This document shows, in pieces, positions 21,039 to 31,786 of a stretch of DNA of 64,000 nucleotides (its first letter is position 1; every line of letters starts with the position of its first letter). Source of the stretch: Nocardioides ochotonae. GTDB taxonomy: Bacteria > Actinomycetota > Actinomycetes > Propionibacteriales > Nocardioidaceae. The translations under genes were made by a program, and so were the position numbers. The notes beneath the pieces were generated by a model. That model worked only from the letters and a program-made list of their open reading frames with translations, did not search any database and had not been told where the DNA came from. The stretch lies in assembly GCF_011420305.2 (NCBI RefSeq), contig NZ_CP061769.1, positions 1 through 64,000 on the forward strand, given 5' to 3'.

Positions 21039-21233
21039 TTGTCCACAGGAGGGTCGGAAAGAGGGCTGGCCTGTGGGTCCGTCGTACCCAGGTCTGTCCC
21101 CAGCTGTGGACAACATCGTGAACCCGCTGGCCGGACGGGGGTGGCCCGATCCGGGGCTGGGGAAATCTGTCCACACCTGTGCAATCACATGTGGATAACT
21201 ACACGCGTGTAGTTCTCCACAGGGTTCTCCACC
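21039..21233. other. Dense DnaA-box cluster with a 32-bp palindrome
   Basis: Within 195 gene-free bases are TTGTCCACA (21039-21047), TGTGGACAA (21105-21113), CTGTCCACA (21167-21175, one mismatch), TGTGGATAA (21190-21198, exact reverse of TTATCCACA), TTCTCCACA (21213-21221, one mismatch) and TTCTCCACC (21225-21233). Positions 21190-21221 form an inverted repeat with 15 of 16 bases matched, containing a perfect 18-bp core AACTACACG/CGTGTAGTT (21197-21214). The boxes sit at the two ends of the palindrome. This is more box-rich than the dnaA-dnaN interval. It may be a titration site, a regulatory site or a second origin element. Confidence 0.75.
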
Positions 21234-21333
21234 GCGGTGCATAACTTTCTCTGTGCACAGGCGCAGGGCCGGAAATGGCGGACGGCCCGCCGCTCAGCGA
21301 GCGACGGGCCGTCCGGGAGACGAGGGGGGTGGG

Positions 21334-21783
21334 CTACTCCCACTTGGTCGCGTAGGCGAAGCCCACGGCCATGAAGCCGATGCCGACGAAGAGGTTCTTC
21401 TGGCCCAGGTCGTTGAAGACGGGGATCCCGGAGAGGTCGTTGCTGAAGATGTAGAACAGGCAGATCCAGACCAGACCGATCAGGAAGCAGCTGAGCATGC
21501 CGACCACGACGCCGTTGCCACGGCCCAGCGGCGTGGAGGGATGCGCGGCCAGGATCAGCCCGACGAAGATGGCTCCGAAGCCGATCAGGTAGTTCCAGTT
21601 GCCGAGGTCGGCCATGAACGCGGGGGAGCCGGGGTCGCCGGTCTCCGCGCGCACGGCGAGGTAGTAGTAGGCCATCCAGGCGATGCCCGCCACCATGGCC
21701 GCGAGCGACACCAGGAACCGCACCGAGAACCGGGGCCCCGCGGTGGGATCGACCAGGTTGCTGTTCGGCTTCGACTTCGACAC
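21334..21783 (-). CDS. crgA: CrgA-type cell division protein, duplicated form
   Basis: CrgA is a small septal membrane protein that interacts with FtsZ and penicillin-binding proteins in actinobacteria. Known CrgA proteins have about 85-95 residues and two membrane helices. This one has 149 residues (GTG at 21783) and four helices. The N-terminal half follows the family pattern: MSKSKPNSN start, helix, MADLGNWNYLIGFGAIFVG. The C-terminal half repeats it: helix, FNDLGQKNLFVGIGFMAVG, ending in the classic ATKWE. It therefore looks like an internal tandem duplication. It is divergent from the DUF881 gene, with both starts only 64 bases apart. Confidence 0.88.
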   Translation of the reverse strand: MSKSKPNSNLVDPTAGPRFSVRFLVSLAAMVAGIAWMAYYYLAVRAETGDPGSPAFMADLGNWNYLIGFGAIFVGLILAAHPSTPLGRGNGVVVGMLSCFLIGLVWICLFYIFSNDLSGIPVFNDLGQKNLFVGIGFMAVGFAYATKWE

Positions 21784-21847
21784 GCGTCGCTCCTCGTTCG
21801 TCCACTGCCGTGGGTCGGCCCACGGGTCCCGCGCTACCTTAGTGGTC

Positions 21848-22675
21848 GTGACGTCCGGAACCCACGCGAGGCCACAACGGCCTGCTGAGCAGGAGCCCGA
21901 GGCCCCCAAGCCGTCGGGGCGCCGCTGGCTTCGGCGTCCCTTCAGCGCATGGACGATCGGCACCCCGATCGTCGTGCTGCTGTGCGGTTCCCTGTTCGTC
22001 GTGAGCGCCTCGAACAGCGACGGCACCGACCTGCGCCCGGGCCGCTACACCGACCTGGCCTCGCTCGTCGCCTCGGAGTCGCGCGCCTACGAGCGCCTCC
22101 AGGACCGCGTCGACAAGCTCAACGCCGACATCGAGGAGCTCGCCGGGAACGTCGACGACCGAGCCGTGAACCGCTACCGCAAGCGAATCGCCAAGCTCGA
22201 GGACCCCGCGGGGATGGTTCCGCAGACAGGTCCGGGGGTGACGGTGACCCTGACCGACAGCGACCCGGACCTCGCCGACGAGGCCGCGGCGGACGCCGAC
22301 AGTGGTCTGGACGTCAACTGGTTCCTGGTCCACCAGCAGGACATCCAGGCGGTCGTCAACGCCATGTGGGAGGGCGGGGCGAAGGCGGTCACCGTCCAGG
22401 GCAAGCGCATCATCTCGACCACCGGCATCAAGTGCGTCGGCAACTCCGTCACCCTCCAGGGACGGCCGTACTCCCCGCCGTACGTCATCACCGGCGTGGG
22501 CGACCAGGGCGAGATCATCAACGCGATCCAGCAGGACAGCTACCTGCAGGAGTACCGCGCCCAGGCCGAGCGTCCCGAGATCGCCATCGGCTGGGACCTC
22601 GAAGTCGAGGACGAGGTCACAGCACCGGCGTACGACGGCCTGCTCGACCTGTCCTACGCCCAGCCGATCCGCTGA
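21848..22675 (+). CDS. DUF881 membrane-anchored protein
   Basis: This 275-residue protein has a disordered N-terminus, one membrane segment (about 37-55), a coiled coil (about 75-115) and a DUF881 domain (about 120-270) with GPGVTVTLTDSD, VVNAMWEGGAKAVTVQGKR and PPYVITGVGD. DUF881 proteins are the Rv0012 type found beside crgA and division genes; the role is unknown, probably at the cell envelope. The GTG at 21848 fits a leaderless transcript: TACCTT lies 7 bases upstream. Its last 59 bases overlap the 3' end of pknB on the other strand. Confidence 0.87.
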   Translation: MTSGTHARPQRPAEQEPEAPKPSGRRWLRRPFSAWTIGTPIVVLLCGSLFVVSASNSDGTDLRPGRYTDLASLVASESRAYERLQDRVDKLNADIEELAGNVDDRAVNRYRKRIAKLEDPAGMVPQTGPGVTVTLTDSDPDLADEAAADADSGLDVNWFLVHQQDIQAVVNAMWEGGAKAVTVQGKRIISTTGIKCVGNSVTLQGRPYSPPYVITGVGDQGEIINAIQQDSYLQEYRAQAERPEIAIGWDLEVEDEVTAPAYDGLLDLSYAQPIR

Positions 22676-24457
22676 GCACGGCCGGGTCGCGGCGATCCAG
22701 CACGCTGGGCTCGTCGGTGGGCTGCTCGTCCTCGCCGTCATCCGGCTCCCCGGTGGGGTCGGTCGGCGAGGGCTCGGGGGTCTGGGTGGGCTCGACGTAG
22801 CTCGAGACGGTGATGTAGACGCTCGCGCCGTCGTCGGCCTCCTGGCCGGCGGGCGGGTCCTGCTCGATGACGGTGCCGGCCGGCTCACGGGTGTCGTCGG
22901 AGCGGACCACCTTGGGCACGAAGCCGCGCTCGCGGATCTTCTGCTCCGCGATCCGCTGCCGGTCGCCCACGACGTCGGGGACCTGCTCGCGACCGTCGGA
23001 GTAGTAGACGACCACCGTGGTGCCGGTCTGCACCTGCATGCCGGGGACGGGGTCGGTGCTGACCACCTGGTTGGCCGGCTCGTCGGACTCGGTCTCCTGC
23101 AGGTCGGGGACCAGGTCGAGGTCGATCAGCCGGGCGCGCGCCTCGTCGCGGGTGCCGCCGACGATGTCACCGGGGATCGCCACCTCGGGCTTGCCCGTGG
23201 ACACGGTGAACGTGACGGTGGTGCCCGGGTCGACGTAGCGGCCGGCGGCGGGGTCCTGGGTGCCGGGGATGACCCGGTTGGGGCGCACGGTGTCGTGGGG
23301 CGCGGTGTCGATGGGCCCGACCGCCAGCCCGGCCTCGCCGATCGCCGTACGTGCCTGGCCCTCGGTCATGCCGCGCAGGTCCGGCACCTGCTCCTGTTCG
23401 GGAGCGCCGGGGAACAGCGTGGGCCACAGCACGATGCCGGCGACGACCAGGGCGAGCACCAGCAGCACCGCGGCGATCATGCCACCGCGTCCGCGACGCT
23501 CGTCGGCCTCGGGCAGCGCGGGGCGCTCCGCGGTCGGGTCGGGGACCGGTGCGCCGGCCACCGCGGTCGGCGCGGCGTCCGGGAGCGGCGGGGGCACCGT
23601 CGCCTGCACGGGGTTGCCGGCGAGGTAGCGCTCGATGTCGCTGCGCATCGCCGCCGCCGACTGGTAGCGGTCCTCCAGGCGCTTGGCGAGCGCCTTCATC
23701 ACGATCGCGTCGACCTCGGGAGGCAGGTCGGTGTCGTGGTCCGACGGGGGTCGCGGCTGCTCGCGGACGTGCTGGTAGGCCACCGCCACCGGGCTGTCGC
23801 CGACGAACGGCGGCCGGCCGGTGAGCAGCTCGTAGAGCAGGCAGCCCGTGGAGTAGACGTCGGAGCGCGAGTCGACGGTCTCGCCGCGCGCCTGCTCGGG
23901 GGAGAGGTACTGCGCGGTGCCGACGACGGCGGCGGTCTGGGTCATCGTGGAGGAGGCGTCACTGATCGCGCGGGCGATGCCGAAGTCCATGACCTTGACG
24001 TCGCCGGACGGGGTCAGCATGACGTTGCCGGGCTTGATGTCGCGGTGGATGATCCCGGCGCGGTGGCTGTAGTCCAGCGCCGACAGCACGCCGCTGGTGA
24101 ACTCCAGGGCCCGCTCGGGGAGGATCTTGCGGCCCTCGCGCAGGATCTCGCGCAGCGTGCGGCCGGCGACGTACTCCATCACGATGTAGGGCTGGTAGAC
24201 CCCCGAGCCATCGGCCGCCGGCTCCTCGCCGGTGTCGTAGACGGCGACGATCGAGGGGTGGTTGAGCGAGGCCGACGACTGCGCCTCACGGCGGAAGCGC
24301 GCTTGGAACGTCGCGTCGCTGGCGAGGTCGGTGCGCAGCCGCTTCACGGCCACCACCCGCCCCAGACGGGTGTCGACGCCCTTGCGGACCTCGGCCATGC
24401 CGCCGCGGCCGAGGAGCTCGCCGAGCTCGTACCGACCGCCCACGACGGTGGGATTGC

Positions 24458-24461
<4 letters not shown>
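22617..24461 (-). CDS. pknB: Ser/Thr protein kinase PknB with three PASTA domains
   Basis: PknB is a receptor-like kinase that senses peptidoglycan fragments and controls cell growth. It has 614 residues: kinase domain 10-280 with Lys40, HRDIKPGN (Asp141), DFG at 159-161 and an activation loop with several Thr (STMTQTAAVVGTAQYLSPEQ). A linker follows, then one membrane helix (about 328-350), three extracellular PASTA domains (about 359-425, 428-491, 492-557) and an acidic Pro/Thr/Glu tail. M. tuberculosis PknB has four PASTA domains. The start overlaps the pknA stop (ATGA). The last part overlaps the 3' end of the DUF881 gene by 59 bases, so the final about 20 residues are unusual. Confidence 0.96.
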
Positions 24462-26004
<1,543 letters not shown>

Positions 26005-26008
<4 letters not shown>

Positions 26009-27474
26009 CGCAGCACCGCCTCCATCACTGCCTTGGCGATCGGGCCGCCGATGCGACCGCCCGCGATCTCGCCGCGGTCGATCGCGGCGGACTCGATCAT
26101 CACCGCGACCGCGACCTGGGGGTCGTCGGCGGGGGCGAAGGACATGAACCAGGCGTACGGCGGGTCGTCGCTGCCGCTCTGGGCGGTGCCGGTCTTGCCG
26201 GCGACGCTGCGGCCGGGGATGGCCGCGGGACTCGCGGTGCCGGAGTCGACGGTGTAGACCATCAGCTTGGTCAGCTCCGCGGCGGTGGCCGGCGAGACGG
26301 CCTCGCTGAACTCCTCGATCGGGGTGGTCGCGACGACGTCGAGGTCGGCCGACTGGACCTCGTCGACGACGTAGGGACGCATCACCACGCCGTCGTTGGC
26401 GATGCCGGCCGCGACCATCGCCATCTGCAGCGGGGTGGAGCGCACCTCGAACTGGCCGATGCCGCTCTGGCCGGTCTCCGGGGCGTTGGCGTCCTCGGGG
26501 TAGCGCGAGATCGCCTGCGGACCGGTGCCCTCGAGGTACTCGCGGTTGAAGCCGAACGCCTCCGCCTGGTCGCGCATCGCCTCGGCGCCGACCTCGACCG
26601 CGAGCCGGGCGAAGGTGGTGTTGCACGACTGCGCCATCGCCTGGGTGAACGGGATCCGGTCGGTGCCGCAGGAGCGGCCCTCGTTGTCGATCAGGCCGGT
26701 CTCCCCGCTGGTCAGCGGGAGCTGGTACGCCGCGCCGCCGGGCACCAGGTCGTCGGCGGAGGTGTACTCGCCGTTCTCGATCGCCGCCGCGGCGGTCACG
26801 AGCTTGAAGACCGAGCCCGGGGGCAGGGTCTTCTGGATGCCGCGGTTGAGCAGCGGCTCGGCGGGGTCGTCGTTGAGCTGCTTCCAGTACTTGTTGACCT
26901 CGGCGAAGTCGTGGGAGGCCAGCTTGTTGGGGTCGTAGGTCGGCAGCGAGACCATCGCCAGCACCTTGCCGGTGCGCGGCTCGAGGGCAACCACCGAGCC
27001 CTCCACGTTGCCCGGCAGCGCCGAGAGGGCCTCGTAGGCCGCGTCCTGGGCCTCACGGTCGATGGTGAGCGCGACGTTGCCGCCCTTGGTGCCGTCGTTG
27101 CTGAGCAGGTCGACCAGGCGGGTCACGAAGAGCCGGTCGTCCTCGCCGGACAGCACGTCGTTCTGGCTGCGCTCGATGCCGCTGGCGCCGTAGGAGTAGG
27201 TGAAGTAGCCGGTCAGCGGGGCGTACTTGAAGGGCTGCGGGTAGGTGCGCAGGTACTTGTACTGGTCGTCGACCGGGCGGCTGGTGGCGACCGGGTCGCG
27301 GCCGACGATGATCGACCCGCGCTCGCGGGAGTACGCCGCGTTGAACACCCGGGCGTTGCCGGCGTGGTCGTTGAGGTTGTCGGCGCGGAAGTACTGCAGG
27401 TAGGTCACGTTGGCCATCAGGACCAGGAACAGCACGAGGCAGAAGATCGAGATCGTGCGGATGGGCTTGTTCAC
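26005..27474 (-). CDS. pbpA: Penicillin-binding protein 2-type transpeptidase PbpA
   Basis: PbpA is a class B peptidoglycan transpeptidase working with RodA in elongation or septation. The GTG at 27474 overlaps the rodA stop (GTGA) and gives 489 residues. There is a short cytoplasmic start, one membrane anchor (about 8-25), a dimerisation domain, then the transpeptidase domain with SVFK (catalytic Ser), SCN and KTGTAQ in the correct order. The family length fits. Position between rodA and pknA is the actinobacterial standard, and kinase control of its activity is likely. Confidence 0.95.
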
Positions 27475-28871
27475 GACAGCTTCACCACCTGGGTCGCCTC
27501 CGCGTCGGAGGCGCCGTCGTCGGACTCCGCGGACAGGTCCGGCACGGGGCGCCGGGCCTGGTCGGAGATGCGCAGCAGCAGGGCGATGATCGCCCAGTTG
27601 GCCACGAGGGAGGAGCCTCCGTAGGAGAGGAAGGGTGTGGTCAGTCCGGTCAGGGGGATCAGGCGGGTCACGCCGCCGATGACGACGAAGATCTGCAGGG
27701 CGAAGACGGCGGCCAGACCGGTGGCCAGCAGCTTGCCGAAGCCGTCGCGCGAGATCAGCGCCGCGCGCAGCGCCCGCTCGACGATCAGGCCGAACATCAA
27801 GAGCACGGCGAGCACGCCGGTGAGGCCGAGCTCCTCGCCGATCGCGGCCATGATGAAGTCGGACTCGGCGTAGGAGATCCGCCAGGGGCTGCCCTCGCCG
27901 AAGCCGCGGCCGATCAGCCCGCCCCAGGCCATGCCGAACATGGACTCCACGATCTGGCGGCCCTTGTCGCTGGTGCCCTCGCCGTAGTAGGCGAAGGGGT
28001 CCACCCACAGGTCGACACGGGTCTGCACGTGGCTGAAGATCGTGGCGGCCACGAATGCGCCGGCGAAGAACAGCAGCCCGCCGACCACCAGCCAGCCGGG
28101 GCGTTCGGTGGCGACGTAGAGCATCACCAGGAAGAGCCCGAAGAACAGCAGGCTGGAGCCGAGGTCCTTCTGCAGGACCAGCACGCCGAGGCTGACGGCC
28201 CACATGACCAGGATCGGGCCGAGGTCGCGGCCGCGGGGCAGGTCGATGAAGAGAAAGCGGCGCCCGGCCAGCGCGAGCGCGTCGCGGTGCAGCACGAGGT
28301 AGCCGGCGAAGGTGACGACCAGCAGGACCTTCGCGATCTCACCGGGCTGGAGGCTGAACGGGCCGACGCTGATCCAGATCCGGGCACCGTTGATCTCGCG
28401 GCCGATGCCCGGGACCATCGGCAGGATCAGCAGCACGATCGCGGCCAGGCCGCTGGTGTAGGTGAAGCGCTGCAGCACCCGGTGGTCGCGCAGCACCACC
28501 AGGGTGATGATGAACAGCACCACGCCGACCGTCATCCAGGTCAGCTGCTGGCGCGCGAAGCTGGTGTCGCCGGCAGCCAGGTCGAGGCGGTGGATCACCG
28601 CCAGGCCGAGCCCGTTGAGCGCCGCCACCAGCGGCAGCAGCACCGGGTCGGCGTACGGCGCGACGATGCGGACGACGAGGTGGGCGACGATCACCAGCGC
28701 GGCCAGCCAGCCGCCGTACCCGACGATGTCGGCCGGGACCTCGCCCTGCACCCCGATGCCGACCGCGGCGTAGGCGCCGATGCCGACGAGGAGCGCGAGG
28801 ACGAGCAGGAAGAGCTCCGCGCCCCGGCGCCGCCGGTGCACGAAGCCCATGATCGCGCCTTGCTGAGCCAT
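27471..28871 (-). CDS. rodA: RodA/FtsW/SpoVE family peptidoglycan polymerase
   Basis: This 466-residue SEDS protein polymerises lipid II into glycan strands. About ten to twelve membrane helices are visible. Conserved stretches include GARIWISVGPFSLQPGEIAK, DLGSSLLFFG and the C-terminal PLTGLTTPFLSYGGSSL. An Asp in the DLGSSL context is the family's catalytic residue. Start ATG 28871; an internal ATG seven codons later is possible. It is three bases after the pstP stop. The cytoplasmic tail is acidic. It pairs with PbpA as the bifunctional elongation synthase. Confidence 0.95.
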   Translation of the reverse strand: MAQQGAIMGFVHRRRRGAELFLLVLALLVGIGAYAAVGIGVQGEVPADIVGYGGWLAALVIVAHLVVRIVAPYADPVLLPLVAALNGLGLAVIHRLDLAAGDTSFARQQLTWMTVGVVLFIITLVVLRDHRVLQRFTYTSGLAAIVLLILPMVPGIGREINGARIWISVGPFSLQPGEIAKVLLVVTFAGYLVLHRDALALAGRRFLFIDLPRGRDLGPILVMWAVSLGVLVLQKDLGSSLLFFGLFLVMLYVATERPGWLVVGGLLFFAGAFVAATIFSHVQTRVDLWVDPFAYYGEGTSDKGRQIVESMFGMAWGGLIGRGFGEGSPWRISYAESDFIMAAIGEELGLTGVLAVLLMFGLIVERALRAALISRDGFGKLLATGLAAVFALQIFVVIGGVTRLIPLTGLTTPFLSYGGSSLVANWAIIALLLRISDQARRPVPDLSAESDDGASDAEATQVVKLS

Positions 28872-28874
28872 GCC

Positions 28875-30194
28875 TCAGCCGCCCGTCCTGGCCGCGCCCG
28901 GCTGGGCCGGCGACATCTCGTCGGCGAGGTTCTGCACGATCGTGCGGGCCCGGTCGCGGTCGTCGGCGGCCATGCCCGCGGCGACCTGGTCGCGCAGGTG
29001 GTCCGGGAGCCGGTCGACCACGACGTCGGTGGTCTCGTAGGGCTCGGAGAGGGAGACGCCGGGCAGGTCGGCGTTGAGGCCGCGGAAGATCACGACCATG
29101 CCGTCCTGCTCGCCGACGAAGTACTGGTGCTGGCTCCACGACCAGGCGGCCGCGGCCGCGATCCAGCCGAGTCCCAGCAGCATGAGGGTGACCAGCACGC
29201 GGCGCAGCCACAGCAGCCGGTCCGGGGGACGCGGGGCGTAGCGCGCCTGCTCGGGGTCGATCGGGTCGGCCGGGATCGCGTGCACGTCGCCGGGCAGGTC
29301 CGGCACCGGCTCGAGCTCGCCGGTGTCGCCGGAGCGGTGGGCACGGAAGAGCCCGGTCATCGGGGCCCGGCCCGGACGGCGGCGCAGCTCGGCGGCCGCG
29401 CCGACCAGCATCGGGCTCAGCTCCTCACCCTCGGCGTCGACGACCGGGGAACCGTCGTCGGCCACCACATCGGCGACCACGCAGGTGACGTTGTCGGAGC
29501 TGCCGGCCTCGATGGCGACACGCACCAGCTCGATGGCGGCGTACGCCGGGGTCCCGTCGCCGAGCACGGCGGCGAGGCGGGGGTCGGGGAGCACGCCGCT
29601 GGCACCGTCGCTGCACAGCAGCAGCCGGTCACCGGGGAGCAGGTCGAGCAGGAACAGGTCCGGCTCGGTGTCCCCGGGGCCGCCCAGGGCGCGCAGGATC
29701 AGGTTGCGGTGGGGGTGGACGCGGGCCTCGGCCTCGGTGATCCGACCGTCGTCGATGAGGCTCTGGACGAACGTGTGGTCCTTGGTGAGCTGGCTCAGCT
29801 CGCCGTTGCGCAGCAGGTAGGCGCGGCTGTCGCCGACGTGGCCGAACGCGGCGCGGTGGCCGTCGAAGAGCGCGACCGTGGCCGTGGTGCTGGTGCCGTT
29901 GAGCGAGGCGTCCTCGTCGACCAGCTCGTTGATCCGGTCGTGGGCGCGGTGCAGGGCGCCGGAGACCAGGCCGAGGAGGTCGTCGGGGGACTCCACGACC
30001 GGCTCGGTGTCGAGGCGCCGCAGCTGGCTGATCGCGGTCGAGGAGGCGATGTCGCCGCGCGCCGCCCCGCCGACGCCGTCGCAGACGGCGAGCAGCCAGG
30101 GGCCGGCGTACCCGGAGTCCTGGTTGTCCTTGCGGACCCGCCCGACGTCGGAGACGGCGGCGTAGGAGAGGCGGAGCATCGTGGCGGCCGTCAC
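28875..30194 (-). CDS. pstP: PP2C-type Ser/Thr protein phosphatase PstP
   Basis: PstP reverses phosphorylation by PknA and PknB. The GTG at 30194 overlaps the fhaB stop as GTGA, the same coupling used elsewhere in this operon; an ATG at 30179 five codons later is the alternative. It has 439 residues. The PP2C core (about 6-240) has RKDNQDS, CDGVGGAARG, GHVGDSRAYL, LCSDGASGVL and GSSDNVTCVVADV, giving the metal-binding Asp residues. A membrane helix (about 315-337) is followed by a roughly 100-residue extracytoplasmic part, as in mycobacterial PstP. Confidence 0.95.
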   Translation of the reverse strand: MTAATMLRLSYAAVSDVGRVRKDNQDSGYAGPWLLAVCDGVGGAARGDIASSTAISQLRRLDTEPVVESPDDLLGLVSGALHRAHDRINELVDEDASLNGTSTTATVALFDGHRAAFGHVGDSRAYLLRNGELSQLTKDHTFVQSLIDDGRITEAEARVHPHRNLILRALGGPGDTEPDLFLLDLLPGDRLLLCSDGASGVLPDPRLAAVLGDGTPAYAAIELVRVAIEAGSSDNVTCVVADVVADDGSPVVDAEGEELSPMLVGAAAELRRRPGRAPMTGLFRAHRSGDTGELEPVPDLPGDVHAIPADPIDPEQARYAPRPPDRLLWLRRVLVTLMLLGLGWIAAAAAWSWSQHQYFVGEQDGMVVIFRGLNADLPGVSLSEPYETTDVVVDRLPDHLRDQVAAGMAADDRDRARTIVQNLADEMSPAQPGAARTGG

Positions 30195-30667
30195 TTGCGC
30201 AGCTCGAGGATCGTCTTGCCGATGCGGACCTGGGTGCCGAGCGTGAGCGTGGTGGGCTGGGTGATCCGGCTGGTGCCGATGTAGGTGCCGTTGGTGGAGC
30301 CGAGGTCCTCGACGAACCACTGGTCGCCGGAGGCGGCGATGCGCGCGTGCCGGGTGGAGACGTAGTCGTCGTCGAGGCGGATCGCGGCGTCGGAGCCGCG
30401 CCCGATGAGCACCGGGGCGTTGTCGAGGCTGGCCTGCTCGCCGGCGTTCGCGCCCTCGACCACGAGCACGTGGGTGGGCGAGCCGCGCCGGCGGCTGGGC
30501 GTCTTGGGCGTCCGCTCCTTCTTCGGCCGCGGGCCGCGGCCGCGGTCGGCCTCGGGCACCCGGGCGCCGAACATGTCGGAGCGGATGACGGACACGGCCG
30601 AGAGGACGAAGATCCACAGGATCGCGAGGTAGGCGATCTTGACGAGCAGGAGGGTCAGCTCAGACAA
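30191..30667 (-). CDS. fhaB: FHA domain protein FhaB (FipA-like)
   Basis: This 158-residue protein has an N-terminal membrane helix (about 5-27), a basic Arg/Lys/Pro linker and a C-terminal FHA domain (about 65-155) with IGRGSDAAIRL, VSTRHARI and GSTNGTYI, which bind phosphothreonine. Relatives (Rv0019c/FhaB) link PknA/PknB signalling to FtsZ and septal proteins. The start is a TTG at 30667 overlapping the fhaA stop by eight bases; no ATG or GTG fits better. It is part of the seven-gene minus-strand operon. Confidence 0.92.
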   Translation of the reverse strand: MSELTLLLVKIAYLAILWIFVLSAVSVIRSDMFGARVPEADRGRGPRPKKERTPKTPSRRRGSPTHVLVVEGANAGEQASLDNAPVLIGRGSDAAIRLDDDYVSTRHARIAASGDQWFVEDLGSTNGTYIGTSRITQPTTLTLGTQVRIGKTILELRK

Positions 30668-31382
30668 CGTGGTCCTCCTCGACCACCCGCACGGTGAGGG
30701 TGGTGGTGCCGATCTTCACGACCGAGCCGTCGTGAAGTCGGGCGCGGGGCACCTTCTGCCCGTCGACCAGCATGCCGTTGGTGGAGCCGAGGTCACGGAC
30801 CTCGATGCGCAGGTCAGCGGCGCGCCCGGCGTCCTCGCCGACGCGGAACTCCACGTGGCGCCGGCTCACGCCGGGGTCGTTGATCCGGACGTCCGCGTCG
30901 GTGCCGCGGCCGACCACGACACCGGGCGGCTGGAGTGGCTGGCGGGTGCCGTTGACCTCGAGCAGCGCGCGGGCCCGGCGTACCTGCGTGGGGGAGGAGT
31001 GGGAGGTGACCTTGGCATGCACCTGGCTGCGGACCCGGAAGCGGCCAGTGGTCAGGTCCTCGGCCTCCTGGAAGGACAGCGTGATCGGCCCGGGGAAGGA
31101 GTAGCCCTGCTCGCGGGCGTGCTGCTGCACCTGGGAGACCAGCTCGTCGGCCATCGCGGTGTCGTACGGCGCGAGCCGCTCCAGGTCGGAGCCGGAGAGC
31201 TCGACGTGGAAGTCGTTCGGGACCAGTCGCCGCTCGCGGGAGAGGATCTGGGCGTTGTTGTCGCACTCGCGCTGGAGCGCGGCGGCGATCTCCACCGGCT
31301 GCACCGCGGAGCGGAAGGCACGGGCGAACGCGCCGGAGATCATCTCTTCCAGGCGCTGCTCGAAGCGCTGCAACCCACGCAC
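30660..31382 (-). CDS. fhaA: FhaA: DUF3662 and FHA domain protein
   Basis: FhaA has 240 residues starting with a GTG at 31382, preceded by a strong GAGAGGAGG site. The N-terminal DUF3662 domain (about 1-125) begins with GLQRFEQRLEEMISGAFARAF; the C-terminal FHA domain (about 150-235) has GRGTDADVRINDPGVSRRHVE and GSTNGMLVDG. In mycobacteria FhaA binds phosphorylated MviN and restrains peptidoglycan synthesis. It is the first gene of the fhaA-fhaB-pstP-rodA-pbpA-pknA-pknB operon. The linker between its domains is shorter than in M. tuberculosis FhaA. Confidence 0.94.
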   Translation of the reverse strand: MRGLQRFEQRLEEMISGAFARAFRSAVQPVEIAAALQRECDNNAQILSRERRLVPNDFHVELSGSDLERLAPYDTAMADELVSQVQQHAREQGYSFPGPITLSFQEAEDLTTGRFRVRSQVHAKVTSHSSPTQVRRARALLEVNGTRQPLQPPGVVVGRGTDADVRINDPGVSRRHVEFRVGEDAGRAADLRIEVRDLGSTNGMLVDGQKVPRARLHDGSVVKIGTTTLTVRVVEEDHVV

Positions 31383-31486
31383 GTCGCCTCCTCTCGCCGG
31401 AACCCCGGGTCGTGCCTCGTACCGGTCGCGATCCGCGCCGGTTGGCCGCAGACCGAGGACCCCGGACGCGCCGGGGTACGGCCCCG

Positions 31487-31492
31487 ATCGTA
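31487..31492 (-). promoter_or_regulatory. Candidate -10 element for the fhaA-pknB operon
   Basis: On the minus strand this reads TACGAT, a TANNNT-type -10, about 105 bases before the fhaA start. No clear -35 is seen. It is the only good candidate in the 194-base gap between fhaA and tRNA-Leu, so the leader would be about 100 bases long. Confidence 0.35.
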
Positions 31493-31576
31493 GCCATGCC
31501 CACTCGGTCGATCTCGTTACCCGTACGCCGGTTTGGGAATGTCGGCGCGGCTGGGCTAATCTCAAGGCGCTTCAGA

Positions 31577-31660
31577 GCGCGAGTGGCGGAATAGGCAGAC
31601 GCGCACGGTTCAGGTCCGTGTGTCCGAAAGGACGTGGGGGTTCAACTCCCCCCTCGCGCA
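31577..31660 (+). tRNA. tRNA-Leu (CAG)
   Basis: A class II tRNA with a long variable arm. Acceptor GCGCGAG pairs with CTCGCGC, the anticodon loop TTCAGGT shows CAG, the variable stem is TGTCCGAAAGGACG and the T-arm is GGGGGTTCAACTCCCCC. No CCA is encoded. tRNA-Leu at this place after the fhaA operon is conserved in actinobacteria. Confidence 0.97.
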
Positions 31661-31786
31661 CAGAAGCGGGGCAACACCCCGCACCCGAGGTCGGGACACC
31701 CAGAGATGGGGGTCCCGGCCTCGAGTGGTTTCCGGGGCCATTCTCCGGGGATCTGTCCCGCAGTCGTGGTGGCTAGGCTCGATGAC

